This document shows, piece by piece, positions 15,421 through 29,256 of a DNA stretch of 64,000 nt. This stretch comes from Rostratula benghalensis (taxonomy: Eukaryota > Chordata > Aves > Charadriiformes > Rostratulidae): contig VXAI01000020.1 in the NCBI GenBank assembly GCA_013399305.1, positions 1,795,710 to 1,859,709 on the forward strand, read 5' to 3'. The notes under the pieces were generated by a model. It worked only from the letters and a program-made list of their open reading frames with translations, was not told the DNA's origin and searched no databases. Made by a program: the position numbers and the translations under genes. Positions within the stretch are counted from its first letter, which is position 1; every line of letters begins with the position of its first letter.

Positions 15421-17770
15421 TCCAAATGATCTGTAGGAACTTAATCAGAATTGAAAATAATTCCAGTGTCCGCCCTCAGCTTTCGCTTCTCATTAGTCTA
15501 AAAGCTCAATTTAGCCTTCGTGGCAGTCACAACATCTTTAGTAAAGGCTGGGAATTCATGGGCTTCAGACAGCAGAAGCCAATCCAGGCGGTGGTGGCCA
15601 TGCTGCAGGGGGGACTACTGAAAAGTGGTTTGCTTTGAGGTGTCAGAGAGCTTGCTAATGAGAAGGTAAGGGGTAGAGAAAAGCCAACAAAGCCGAAAGA
15701 TTTCCACGAAATTGGGGGTGTGAAGGGGTGTAAACAAGGAAAACCACATTGTCTACAACAATTTCTGCCCTGACAACACTTCAAAACTGGGGAGCTCTTT
15801 CTCCACTGAACAGCTAGCTCTCATAATTTTCACATGTACAGCAACTCAATTGCCTTTCATGGTAAAACCAGGCTTCTCATGAAGTGACTGCGATAGGGAT
15901 GTAGGACACCATTTTTTCTCTGTAAAATGGGTGCATTGGCACATGGCCATTTTTATAACCCTCTTGTCTTCCTCTGTCACAGTGCCAGAGTGCAGCACCA
16001 TGGGCACAGACAAACATGGCCAAGTGTCGGCCACGTGCTCAAACAGCAAACTGCAGACTTCATCCTCTCCACAATTTTTCATTAAAGTAATGTTCAATGC
16101 TCCTGCCTGGCTTCACATGCTGAAGAGCTATCAGAGGGGTGTGAGATGGCAGGCCTGCTCTGGGAGTCAGCTGAAAATGACCAGTGTTCCTGTCAGTCCT
16201 GTGCCCGTGGACTACTGCCACCAAGACAGTAGATCAGAGGCTGCTGAGGTACATGTCTTATCCACCCAGGCACTGCTGGCTGAGCATATTCTGTGCAGTA
16301 GACTGCCAGGAGCAGACAAGGGGTAGGTGACACCTTCTCATCAGGTAGGTGACATCTTTTGTAATTCTTCATAGAGGAATTAGCAACCATTTATCAAATA
16401 TATGCTAACTACTTTTTCAGCAGGGAAAATTTTAGTGGATTCTCAAGAGCTGCTTGGGATTTGGGGTTTTCTACCATCACTGACAAACCCTTCCAGTGTG
16501 TTCCACTTTTGCTGCTGCTGAAACAAGACAAGTATGGCCCATGCAAGGACCATCAAGGGCAGTATGAGGGAAAAGAACCTGGCACACACCAGTCTGTACA
16601 TGCAAGGGATACAGCCACATCCAGCAAGGCTCTCCCAACAGGCAGCAACCCACAGCTCTGGGCAAAGCAACAGAAGAGCATACTGAAAAGAAAAGGATGG
16701 CTCAATAAACCATATATAAATTCCTCTTCTTCCCTGAACTTGCAATCAATTACAAGGAATGTACAGACGGCCACAGGTGATCAAAGAATTTCTCCTACAT
16801 CCAGATCCTTGCCATGGCCATTACCAAACAGTTCTGAAGACAGTGCAAGTCCCCACAAAGGATAATTACAGGCTAGAAAGCCTGTAGGGTGAAGTTCTTC
16901 ATCAAACTGTTTGTGCTGATACACACAGTCAAAGCAATTAGGACAAAGGGAGCTCCATCTCAGGATCTTCCACATGTCAAGGTGAAGATAATCGATGCCG
17001 ATTCTCAAATCACAGAGTCACTGTTGGCAAAGTGTAAATGAACCACACTAATCATTCTTGAGCATGGGAACACTGAACGGGGAGTTCTTCAAACATTCCA
17101 AAAAGAAATATTTTTATATGGAGCTACAGAAGACAGAGAAGGGTTTTTTTTTATCTTTCCATTACTGTAGCAAATGAGGAAAAAGTAGAAAGAAAGGCAT
17201 GCACCCTTGATGCTGAAGCAAAACTAATTTGAGTTACACAGTATTTGTACTTGTTCAAGAAGAACTGAACCCCATTAAATGTGACCCTATTGTATTTCCC
17301 ATACCGCTTGGATCTGAGGTGATCTCCTGGTCACAAACATCAAAACCACTTTGATTACTGTACATTGCAAATCCGATTTTCATAAAGGCTTATAAACTGG
17401 GTTTGAAAAATCCCCTCATCCACTCGCCTGGGGCAGATAGGAAACTTCCCCAGGCAAGAGACATCAATTTGTGCAGAATCTAAGCTTTCTCTTAAAAATA
17501 AAATGTTTTTTGTCTCCTAGTTGTAAAGACCACATTTAAAATATGACTGCATTTGAATAACTAATAGAATATTCTTTTTTCTAAGCCCTACTGTTCAAGG
17601 AGTTATGAACCCCTCCCCTCAACGCTCTTTTTCACCCATTTTGTGCACATCACCTGCTCTGCTCTATGTCCTCGGAACAAAGGGCAAGGTTCCAGTCCTG
17701 GAATTCAAGAATGTGAAACCAGTATGATTTAAATTTAAGAGAGACAGATAAGGTTAAAGTATTGGCAGAA

Positions 17771-17900
17771 GAACCAGGAGTGCTGGGTTCCGTTCCAAAC
17801 TCCAACACTAACTTACTCTTATCACCTTGGGCATGACAGCATGGCCTGTGTTTCTCGGACTACACGTCTCTAAAGAAGAGGAGTTAATTTTTAATTTCTA
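17771..17900 (+). mobile_element. MIR-like SINE remnant, forward orientation
   Basis: The order 'aggagtgctgggttc', 'caacactaacttactcttatcaccttgggcatgaca', then 'gtgtttctc..cgtctctaaagaag' parallels the MIR core (gtgggttc, a 'ccacttac..gtgaccttgggcaag' block, 'cctcagtttcctcatctgtaaa'). It is diverged with no clear ends. A related tRNA-derived amniote SINE is the alternative. Confidence 0.55.
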
Positions 17901-18470
17901 CTTTAATAGGCTGACCTAATTAGTATCCCTTAAGACTTAAATACAACCGAGACAGTGGAGCTGGAGAAGAGTCCAGGACTATCTACCATAGACAGAAGAC
18001 TCAGAATCATTGCCATCTGCCTTTGAAAAGGTTTAAGATAATTTGTCTGGGCACAAAACTGCCTTCTTGCTTGGGTCACACAGCACTGCAGAAGGATGAG
18101 GGAACAAGGCTTTGTCCCTACTCTGCTCTCCACAAAGAATTTAAAAGCACGGGCAGCATTTTATCTCCCACTGGCATGGAAGAGCCAGGGTATGGCAGCT
18201 CTTGTGAAGGTGCCAGAAGTGGGAAGAGGATGCAAAAGGCTCTGTTTACACACTGGCCTCTGTCTAGCTCTTCATGTTTAGCAAACAATTTGATAGGGGT
18301 GCTATGGAAGTGCAAAGAATGATATAATTAATAAATAAAGAGTGGGTGAAATGTCACATTTTCAGTTTCCCTTTGGGATAAATCTGAAATGGAATGGAGC
18401 ACCAGATACAGTCCAAGAGGCTCTCCTTCCCTGCAGAACAAAGCTACTGCTCTTTGCTCTTACTCAGGGA

Positions 18471-18505
18471 AAAAAAAAAGAAGAGAAAAAAAAAAGGAAA
18501 AAAGT
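18471..18505. repeat. A-rich low-complexity tract
   Basis: Runs of about ten A are separated by GAAGAG and GG, giving an almost pure A/G stretch. No SINE or processed-pseudogene body is recognisable upstream of it. Confidence 0.75.
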
Positions 18506-21500
18506 GCTGAACAGCTTTAAAAAATTCAATCAAAATAATCTGCTCTTTGGAAAGGTGGCGGCTGACAGTAATTGGAAAATACTGTCTGACTCATTTATTA
18601 AAGTGAGATTCAGAGTCAATTGATTTAATAACCATTAGAATATTCTATTAAGGATATAATAGGTTGGCACAGCCCTATTTTTTATTAAGAGTTATAGGTA
18701 AGAAATAAGCAATGCTATGGAATTTTAGACAACTGCTGTATGGATTAGACTAAAAATATGGCTTGCAAAATAGGTATAAAAGCAGCAACTATCAGGGGGA
18801 GAAATGGGAAAGTACATTACGGTGCAAATGAGTTAGCTGAACGATGAAAAAGAAATGAACCTTTAATATAAAGCCTGCACTTTTCCAAATCTAACAGAAA
18901 ACCATGCATTGCATTCCCTGATGTGGTACATCGTAAAACAAGTCAGCATGTCCTTCACATTATGGATCCAACAACTCCATAAGGAAGTCAAGAACAAAGT
19001 CCCCACTGTACAGCACAGAACTGCTGCTTACAGTTGCCCTTACACAGTCAGGATATGAGTTTGGACATGGTTAAGACCTCGCAACATGGATGAGGATGGT
19101 TAACCCACTGCTGCTAGACAAATGAGCTTGATGCATGGAGAATTTCTGCATAAGTAAATTACTTTCCATTTGTAATCTTTATTCAGATAGGGGGAAAATG
19201 TAAACATGAATCAATTCTAAATAAATGCGTTTAATATTCATATAAATCTTTAATATTTACACAAATATTAAATGTTTCAGTGAGGGCAGGTAGATTGTAA
19301 TTGAGGTGCAGCCCATTACCTCAACAACTAACTTGATAACGAGCTATGAAACCAAACAAAACCAGTCTTCGTGCTGAGCATATATTCCCATTTGGGGATC
19401 CTTTGTCTTTGCACTGGCTTCCCACCCTGCAGAGTTAGAGTGATTTGTGTGGCAGGCAAGATGCCCCCACCCGCACCCCCACTTGAGGTGCTGCTTTGGA
19501 TGACCCGGCCCAATTTGTGATACCAACCCAACGCACAACTTGTTCATTTCACGGAAGGCCCTGACATTTCAATATACACTTTAAACAAGTGAAACCCTTT
19601 AAGCAGCCTCTAGACTGTGTGTCCCATGTTTATGCTTCTTGCTCTTCAATAAAAACAAAACTAGAGCAGCTACAAGCAAATGTTCACTGGCTGACTTACA
19701 TGCAGCTGTTAAGTCGGTAACCACTGGGGGCCCTCTTATATTGTCTGATCAACACTACAGCCATTACTGAGTACCAATTTGTAACAGTTTATAAGTAACT
19801 CTTTCTCTTATTCACCCTCGAGATTGTCCAGAAGGGTCCTTCTGCCTTTTACTCTGAATAAATCTACAGGCAAAGGTCCAAAGATGATGATGTCCTCCTG
19901 GTAAATCATCACGAGGCTGGGTCCATGCTAAGAGCATCTGCTCAGAAGTAGTGTAAACTCTGCCCTCACATACAACACAGGAAAGAAATGGCCTGCAGTC
20001 TCCGAATTTTTTTCAAGTCTAAAGCATGCACAGCTCCCGCATTCAATGTGTTTTCTTTATTTTATTTTTTTTTATACCAAGCAAACCGTGCCCCTAAACC
20101 AATTTCTCCTTCTTCACCTTGCTTCCACTCTTCCCCAAGTTAATTTTGTGGCGCACATTTATAAGGCAGAGATCTGAGGCGCAAGGATGGAACGCCATGG
20201 ATGACAGCTAACCCCTCGGCTACAACATCTCACACTGAAAACTGGGGAAGGACAAAATACACTGTACAGCACTATAATTTGCAGAGTATACAGCCATCTG
20301 TGCTTCCTAGTTTATGGTGTTGTGTTTTCCTGCATCTTTTTATTTTACCAGCCGTACACCCCCACACTTGTCAGCCCCTCAGTGCCACTAGAGACAGTCT
20401 CATTCCTGATCCACATTTGGTCTCAGGGCCCACTATGGTGAGTAAATGCGTGACAAGTCTCCTCACCCGCTAAGGAACATGTAACACCTCTTCCAAGCCC
20501 GGAAGCTGAAATGAAAGTGCCTGAAGTCTCCAGTACCATGGTTCATAATTTCTCCCTGATTGTAATGGTTTTTCTGTCATTTTCAATTTCTCAAGCATTA
20601 TTACAACCTCCCTCCCCCCCTGCCTTTTCCCTCCCCCCCCAAGAAAAACACTATCCAACATGATGTTAATTTTGGAAGCTGGCGTGAAAATCATGGGAAT
20701 ATAATGATAAAGAAGGAGACATAGTAAAGGCAAGGCATACAGCTGGAATTTGCAGGGGAAAAAAAAAGAATACATCTGGAATTTACAGCTGTGAGAAGAA
20801 CCTGCCATGGAAAAAAGAGGCTTTTTAAAGCCCCAACTATCAGTGCAGTCTTATTGGAACAGGATGGAGGACTGGATGGAAAGACAGAAGTACACCTGTG
20901 TTTCTCCTGCAGTGTCTGGGGCAGTTCACTAGGGGTTTGGAATTGGCAGGGTGGGGAAGGAAATACCTTCCTCACCCTCTCGGCACTGTTATCCTACGTT
21001 TCCCTGTCATGCCACACGTTACTGCTTCCACAGGCAGGCCTGCATGGTGGTCTGTGTTTACTCTTAATACCATTTCTAATGGAAATCATGTTAGAGATTG
21101 GGAGATTAGACACATCAGACTGCAACCTGAACAATGTCCCTCCCCTTGCTTTTTTCCACTCCAAAATGATTCTGAGGCAAAATTCTGCCCGTGACTGAGG
21201 AAGGAGGTGGACAAGAAGCAAGGAACCATCCTGAACTCTTGAGTCGCCAACAACTGTACTCTCCAAAGGGGAAAGTTGAGAGCAGGCTACGACTGTCTTG
21301 AAGGACACTGGCCAACGCTGTATGGAAGAGGATGGGATACCCATGGTGCTGTTGGGGCCAGGCCACACCAGTTCCCAGCACCACCAGGGTAGGATGCCTT
21401 ATTCAACATGCTTCAATAAATCCTACTGCCTTCTGCAGCATACTGCTAGAGCTGCAGCAAAGGGTGCTGACTGATGGAGTGACAAAGAGCTGGGTCCACC

Positions 21501-22380
21501 TCCTCAATTAAAGCAAAAGTTCCTCTCTCCAGGGCCAGATTTTGAAATTAGGTCTGCTTAAGGGAAAGCCAGTCTACTGCATCTTTCATTCCACTGTATT
21601 TTTGTCTGAAGCAAGGGATGCATTTCACTTCACCAACTGTTCACTTTTTCGCTTGATTGCACTCACTTTGGCTGCTTGTAAGTGAACTCTTCTTACCACA
21701 TGTGCCTGTATGTTCTATTAAAGCCACGAATTGTCTGGCTTCGGTGAGGCTGGATGAAAATAAAAGAAGGGCAACTGGCAGAGTCTATTTCTTAATAACT
21801 GACATGTTATCAGCTCATGTAAGAACAATTTAAATGTAGCAAATGCCCTCTCTACCAAAATACACCATTTTCTGGGCAACTGGCTACCAGGAGAGAGTTT
21901 AGGAATCCAGGAACACAGCTATTCACCAACTGATGGGACATGCATAATTTGCTACTCCTTTTCTGTAACTGCACCAGGAAAAGGTATTAAAGTTTCTTCA
22001 AAAAGAAGAGTCTGTGTTGCATCACGTAGCTGTACACATTACAAAGTTACACTCCATCATTGCAATAAAATCCCATGTGATAGAGCTTATTTTGGAAACA
22101 ATTTTACCATGGGATATAAAAAGAAATTTAAACTGGTAGGAATAAGCTGAGTGGTATGAGTTATTTGTAGACAGATGATCCAGCTCAACGTTTACCTTTT
22201 CAGAAAGCACTTAGTGCTCACTGATTAAAAACTTGGAGACTGATCCTTCAAACGCTGGCACAACTAGCTCAGGGGAGCAGACCTGCTGTCTTACTAGACA
22301 CTTGTCTAGATTTTTGTGGGACTAAGTTCTGCCAAACTCTGTGAGAGCAAGCTCTCCATCCTTATGCTGCACAGTGAGAC

Positions 22381-22440
22381 ACAGATTATTATCTGCATAT
22401 TACAGATAAAGAAACCAAATTCAACAGCTGCTAAATGTCT
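22381..22440 (-). mobile_element. Short MIR-like fragment, reverse orientation
   Basis: ATTATTATCTGCATATTACAG followed by ATAAAGAAACC resembles the reverse complement of the MIR segment containing 'ttattatccccattttacagatgaggaaac'. Only about 60 bp can be matched by eye, so the call is tentative. Confidence 0.4.
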
Positions 22441-22776
22441 GTTTTTCTTTCCCAAACAGAGAATGAAAACACTCTTACTTAATTCAAGTGGATGAAGAAT
22501 CAGGCCCTGCTTAATCTGTCCATCTTTATGAATACAGCGTCAGCGTTAAGGTCAGAATTGAGTTTTTCTTTGTCCTTTTCCATGAGCTAGGTGCCTATGT
22601 CTTTCAGAAATGAAAGTTTTTTGGGCCAAACTTTCTCTAGTAAAGTAAAATTGCAATTTGAATGGCTTAGACACTGCCTAAGCAAATCAGTTATAAATTT
22701 AATAAAATTGCAGGGGGGAAAAACTAATGAAAATGTCAAATTTGTATTCAGGAGAATGAAGAACAGTAAGATATAA

Positions 22777-23074
22777 GTAGAAACTTTTGTATCTTTTAGC
22801 ACTGTTTGTTTAATTTTGACATTTTTGATATTTCAATATAATTGTGTAGGCTACATTTTGTTTATATTGTTCCTGCTCTCTGGTTGGAGAACGAGCTTTC
22901 TGTTAACCTGGGGTTAGGGCAAATACTTTTGTAGAAACTTTTGTATCTTTTAGCAATGTTTGTTTAATTTTGATTATTTCAAAATCACTTTGTAGGCTAC
23001 AGTTTGTTTTTATTGTTCTTGCTTTCTGGTTGGAGAACCAGCTTTCTGCTAATTGAGGGTTTGGACAAATACCT
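22777..23074. repeat. Tandem duplication, period 154 bp, two copies
   Basis: Copy 1 (22777-22930) and copy 2 (22931-23074) both begin GTAGAAACTTTTGTATCTTTTAGCA. They share TTTGTTTAATTTTGA, GTAGGCTACA, TTGTTCYTGCTYTCTGGTTGG and AGCTTTCTG blocks in the same order. Copy 2 is about 10 bp shorter, mainly around the 'tatttcaatataa' stretch. Identity is roughly four-fifths by eye, so the duplication is not very recent. The unit is not a repeat family I recognise, and no ORF is preserved. Confidence 0.9.
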
Positions 23075-23540
23075 ATTAGTAATGCCCACCCATCCGGGAC
23101 TACAGGAGCTGGAAGAACCACAAGTAAATCTACTCTTAAATAGTGCCCAAAGAAAACACAAATTGTTAAACTAGGAGAGGATATATTATCTTGCATAAAA
23201 TAAATGCAACCTGTTCTAAATTGAGAGGTACTGGGAAAACATCTTCTTGCATGGAGACAATCAAAGTGTCAATATTAATTCTACACCACAGTGGACTAGT
23301 AGTAGAAATTATGTTTTGTACAGAAGTCTCATCAGGTGTTTCTTTTGTTCTGAGTATACAGAAAGGGTCAGAGTTGCTTTCCTTCTTTTAACATGAAGCC
23401 ATTATATGTCTGGAAGGTAAAGTCTCTAAATGCTGAAACATTGCTTATCCAACCTACAAAGAATTGCCTGATTCCTCTTAAAAGAAGGGCAAGGGAACAG
23501 GAAAACGGATAAAAAAAATAGACTAAGATAGGATATGATA

Positions 23541-23600
23541 GGATAGGATAGGATAGGATAGGATAGGATAGGATAGGATAGGATAGGATAGGATAGGATA
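23541..23600. repeat. (GGATA)n microsatellite, 12 perfect copies
   Basis: Sixty bases of uninterrupted GGATA units, with imperfect units extending left to about 23527. It is a pentanucleotide microsatellite in intronic DNA and likely polymorphic in length. Confidence 0.97.
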
Positions 23601-26600
23601 GAGCTTTCCTGTATTACTGGATATTTGAATTAATAGTGTGAAGAAATAATAGTGCTCTTTATATTTCCTACTACATCAAATACTTTTGACAATTTTTTTC
23701 CAAATCTGAATGCCATTCTGTGAGTCAGAGATTATTTGGCATCTTGTTACACAGGTGAGGGACACTGAAATGAGTGGCAATTGCTGCAATATTGATCTGG
23801 CTCTTAAAGTCATTTAGGGGTGTATCAACTTTCTGCTTGTTTTCTTCTTAACCTCCACCTCGCCCCCCCTAGCCCTCAGAAAAATCAGGGAGGAAGAAGC
23901 AGTTCAGGCCATTAAGGCTGATAACTAGGCATTTGATTAGATTCTTTTCACCCAAGCAAACGGCTTTGCTAGTTAGGGGAGATCTCCTTGTATACCAATG
24001 TATTAAAATGATGAAGTTACATTTCATATAAAGTATTATTTGTATTGCTCATCTGACTTAGTTTGCTGTTTTATTTAGGAAAGCATGAGAAAGCTCAATT
24101 TTCATTTGCACTAACCTTTCCCTATGTCTTTCTTTGATCTTGCTATAAAGCAAGCAAGCAGCTTTGGGCTCACATATCAAAAAACGGACCAGACTTCATT
24201 CTAAACCTACTCCAATCTCCTTCCCACTTTCTCTGCTGGTACTAAGACTTCACACTGAGCTGAACAAACAGCTGTTGGGATTTCTAGATTAAAAGTTCTT
24301 CGTCTGTGGATAAGAGAATAATGAGGGCCAATTAGTTATTTTTTCTCTATTAGTTACATGTCTGTGAGTTGGCATTTTTTTTTTTTTAATTCTAAATGTC
24401 ACTTTCACAGATATTTTTCACTTCCTCATCAAATCTAATTCCTCATGGAAGCAAAGACACCATTTTCCACTATTTGAGCAGTTAAAGGAGTGGCGCCTTA
24501 GAACATTCCCACCACTCTTAAGTGAACTTTTCAGGTAGCAAAATGGAAAGTAATGAATATGAAATAACAAGGGAAAAAGGAAAAACAACAGAACAGAAAA
24601 AAACAGAGCAGAATTAGCTGAAATGAGATGTATCACTGACAGGCAAATATTGGTTGGGGAAGGAGAACAGATGTAGTTACAACAATACAGAAAAAAGGGG
24701 TTAGACTGAATAGGCTGGTGGAGAAGAGGTGATGAACAGAAGTAGGAAAAGGGCATGAAGGTGGAGGTGAAGATGCATAAGAAACTCTCGATTTAAGCCT
24801 CATTCAAATTTCACTGAAGAAATGCAGAGAAGCATTCATTTCCAGACAGAGCCTTTGTAATTTAGTGCAGCTCCAATGGCAATAATGATAGATGTATTTT
24901 TACAGCCAAATGTCTCAAGCCAACAATGTTACCACTATATAATTAATAACAATAAGCAATTAAAAAGAACAGCAGGTTACAAATATAAGGCATCAAACTA
25001 TATTACCAAAGGAAAAAATATAGCACTATTATGAGAAAAATAAATGTATAGTCTGTCAGGCCAGTGTATATTCTCTCCAGATAAAACTTACGGAGCTGGA
25101 GAAAAATGTGGCGTGACATTAAATGACTATGAGGTGATTAACATCACTGAAAAACCAAAAAACACTTGTAAGACTCTGAGGAAATCTGAGATGCGATATG
25201 AAAAACATGCCTGTAACAGCAAGAGGGAGGTGGCTGACCACTGGAAGGCATTAGCCTTTTACTAAGACATATTCTAATAAATAACTTACAAGACTGCATT
25301 TGTTGGTTGAAATATTCTCCAGAAGGCCCACTGAGTTTTCATTGTGTGCATGTGTATGTGTGTGTCAGTTCATTTAGATAAGATGAGGCAGGAAAAAAAG
25401 GGAAACCCAAGAAGAACGGGAAGGAGGGAGTATTCAAGCTGTATTTGGGAGGAGTGGGGAGGAGGGGGTCAAGAGATTTTGCCAGGGTTTCTCCCACCTC
25501 CTTCTTTCCTTGGGGGTTTGGGCAATCGCCAAATTGCCCCTCTCCCTCTCTTCCACATCCCTGCTTCCAGCCACCTCCCTGAAATCCGTTACTTGACACC
25601 TTTCCTTTTCAGGAGCTGGGGCAGATTCTGGCAGGAGCAGGAGGCTCCCACTGCGTGCCCCAGCCGGGCTGCCCCATTGGAGCTATCAAGCCCTGGGCCC
25701 AGAGTTGCACCCCCCTGAGCCGAGCCTCGGCAGGACCAGGAGGCATGGAGAGGGCAAAACAGGGCACGGAGGCAGTCACACCTCTAGTGAAATCCCCTTC
25801 AGAGACAGTGAGGGTCTGGAGCTGAGACCTCATCCCCGCTTGGTTCTGCCTATGGCCACAGTCTCACAGGGACTGGGAGTCCCGCTCCAGCCCCACAGGG
25901 CTGTGGGCACATGCACAAGGTGTCTACCAGTTGCCAAAAGCAAATTTATTAATGCCAAGCCCTGCAAAATCAGAAGCACAGTTTAGAAATCATGAGATTC
26001 AACTCAGCGTATGCCTGGGATCCTGTACTGGGCATTCAGGTTTGGGCAGTTTCCCCTCAGAGGGCTCCTTTGTAATGAGGAAAGCAAGTATTTGATTCTT
26101 TTATAACAAAGACTGAGATTTTGATGCAGTGCTGTCATTTCAGGGGCTTGGGTTGAAAAAGAAGCACTGAACATTGTGAGACTTGTGATCAAATTGTGAA
26201 ACTGTGAAACCTAATTTACCCAAATGAAATGGGGGACACAAAATTAATTCAGATAAATGAGGATTTTGAATAAGCAAGGGACTATTTAGTGCTTTTAATA
26301 CACATCCTGGGACACAACCTCATTACAGATCAGGAGTGTTGTGCTGTGGGTTTGTGTCAGAGTGGAAGTGTCACTGACACAACAAATAAACCCAAAAATA
26401 TCCTACTCCCTGATCGCTTATTTTGTGTTTCCATACGCATGCTACACGAGTCTGAAGAATAATTAACACTGCTGAGAAGAAGCAGCACCAGCGGATGAGT
26501 CTCACTACAGCAGACCTCTCATCATAGCAGAAATACAAATGTACTAGTTATCGTAACTGTGTTATGTTAAGTAGACCTTTGCCCCACATTATTATAAGTT

Positions 26601-28332
26601 AGAGGAGGGAAAGGGGAAAAGGAATATGATATCAGCATTCTTGACATTTCATTTATCCACACACACAGTTGACATGGTTGAAGAATAAGCGGAAGAAGGG
26701 AAGAAGACACACGAAGTGCTTGTGGATGTTTTTTTTTCACATTTAGTCAGGGAAAAGATGACTGCCAGGAAGATAGCCATCCCTTTTACAGAGCAGTTAC
26801 TGCCCCCCCTGCCCTGCACCCCCCCAAAAAACAACCAAAAAAATGGAGGAGTTAAAATATTTCTACAGCTACCATGTGGAATTATAAAGATGCTGTGGGC
26901 ATCTTTACTGGGGACAAATTTTTAATTTCTTCTTTTTAAGACAATTTGTCCAAGACCTGAGCAGGTTCATTTAAGCTACCATTTATGCCCCCATCATGCC
27001 CTGATTACATAATGAACACCAGCTCCACAGGATTTTGTTTCCATCATCGAGCTCTTGATGATATTAAGAAATAAAAGCATTTTGTAGTGGAATTCTACAA
27101 GACGTGCATTTAACTTGCCTGGTTGTTTCTTTTTGAAAGCCAGTGTACCATTGTTTGAAAGCTCTTACTGTTTAAAATTAAATTTTTTCATCACAAACCT
27201 CACAGACATCAAGTTTCCGTACTAACTTGGCACATTATAGTTACTTGTTGGTCTTTCTCCAAACAAATGGGGAAAAACAAGCATCTGAGAAACAAAGCTG
27301 TAAAGCGGTGTGTATCCTTAAGTCCCTTCAATTACCTCCTTCACCTCACTCAAGGAACAACTTTTAATTTATTAAATGTGGAGGTGAGTGGAGGGATTTA
27401 ACACTAGATAGGATCTGAACAACAGAAAATAAGGTCAAGGAGGAGTAGTATGACCACTTTCATCATATTTGGAAATACAGGGGCATAATAGCAGTCCAAA
27501 AAATTTAAAAAAGAGATGGTGAGGAGAGCAAGAGCAAACTCGCTTGCTATGTCATGTATCGCTGTGATCAGCAAGAACCCACTGGTAGATATGTTAATGC
27601 ATATTGCTAAGAGTGAAGCATGCAGATTTTTGATCCCATACACTTTCACAAATAAGCAACACATGTTGCTGAGGCTTATTGCTGTTTGATTGCTGGCCTT
27701 CATGTATGATATGGCACCAGGGAAGAGGAAAAATTGCTGTGCTACATCCATGAAAATTATACAGCAGAAAAGGTGGGCAGCCTCTGTAGTTCAGCTGGGA
27801 ACAAGGAGCCAAAGATCAGGACTTAAAATAATAGTTGATGAAGAATACCCACAGAGCAGCATGCAAACTGAAGTGGGACAACTGAAACACCAACATTTCA
27901 TCCATGAGACTGATACAGCCTTCCTCTCCCTGGGAAGACAACGTAACAACATGCAGGCTATAAAGAGTAAAAAAAAACAACTTGAAAGTGAGTGATGGCA
28001 AACAGAAAGTTGGCCAACATACCAAAACACCAGCGTTTCTTGGAAAATAAACCACTCTGCAATCTCAGCAAAAAGTGGCAATAGTAAGAAAATTCTGAAT
28101 TAAAGTTGTCGCTTTGCCCTTAGTTCGCTGTGCTGGTAAGGCATTGCATCAAGTACAGCACATTATCTTTGAATCACATGTTCTGTGCCCTGTATGTCCA
28201 GATCAAAACTCTGTCACATCATGGTAAATCAGAAATAGCTGCCGAATAACAGGTATCGTCCACCTTTAATTCTATGAAAGGCCCACGTGAAAGAGGCGCA
28301 TGTTGCATTGCCAAGGTCTGCAGTGATGTCTC

Positions 28333-28502
28333 TTCCCAGAGAAGCTGTGGATGCCCATCCCTGGAAGTGTTCAAGGACAGGCTGGATGGGACTTTGAGCA
28401 ACCTGCTCTAGTGGGAGGTGTTCCTGCCCATGGCAGGGGGTTGGAATTTGATGATCTTTACTATTCCTTCCAACTCTATAATCATTCTAGTATTCTATGA
28501 TT
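28333..28502 (+). mobile_element. CR1 LINE 3' end, forward orientation
   Basis: The segment runs from CCCAGAGAAGCTGTGGATGCC through GTTCAAGGACAGGCTGGATGGGACTTTGAGCAACCTGCTCTAGTGGGAGGTG (in pieces), GGCAGGGGGTTGGAATTTGATGATCTTT, CCTTCCAACTC, and ends with TATTCTATGATTC. This is the 3' region and characteristic terminal repeat of chicken-repeat-1 elements, the dominant bird LINE. It is a typical heavily 5'-truncated insertion of about 170 bp with no coding capacity. Its presence is the best evidence for a bird genome. Confidence 0.95.
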
Positions 28503-29237
28503 CCCAACAGTACAAACCAAAACAACGTTGGAAGAGTTTACCTACAATCCTGCATTTGTGTTAGAGAAACAGGAGAAAACTAGAAAACATGGCAAGTATA
28601 ATGATTTCAAGCATGAGGGAAATATAAGATGACACAACTCTTCATGTAGTAAGTAACAAATGTCACTTCTTATGGTGACCCGGTCATTTTATCTCTTATA
28701 ATAAAAAGATGGTGCATGGGGTTTGACTGATTTCAGCCGGGTGAACACCAGTGGAGCATACACTCTTTCATGCTGGATAACTTAGGCTGCGTGTTTTACA
28801 ATGTATTTTTTTCAATATGCAACACAAATAATACTTTCAAAGGCAACTTGGTTTCTCAACCCCCGTGACTGCCAGTGGAAGCTGGGTGTTCATTGGCATT
28901 TATACCCCTTTAATTATTTTATTATTTTATTCACCTCTCTGCTGTGGAACGGCAGAAGAAACTCCTTTTCTGCCCTTTTTGTCCCCCGCCCATGCATACC
29001 ATTCCCCGAAGCCTCCTCACTGCTTTCACCCAAATATAAATAAAAAGGAAGATCTGCTTCACTACATTTGCTTGCATTAATTGATGTTAAAAAAGTCTGT
29101 TAAAAATAAAGCCCAGCAGTGACATTTTTCTTTGCTAAAGCACGATAGCAGCACATTACAAACATTACAAAAAGGTCCCCTGGTAGGATTGTGAAGTTCC
29201 ACTTTGGCAGTAAAATGCATCTACTGCATGTTCCCTG

Positions 29238-29256
29238 ATTTATTTATTTATTTATT
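29238..29256. repeat. (ATTT)n short microsatellite
   Basis: Just under five ATTT units follow GATTT and end before AACACAGG. It is a minor simple repeat. Confidence 0.85.

Noticed and set aside
15880..15955. Possible MIR fragment containing 'ccattttttctctgtaaaatgggtgcat'
   Set aside because: Only one short block resembles the MIR 'cctcatctgtaaaatgggg' segment. The flanks do not fit, so it was not annotated.
19720..19740. CTCF-like core (CCACTGGGGGC)
   Set aside because: Only a partial match to the CTCF consensus with no supporting flanking module. Matches of this quality are frequent by chance.
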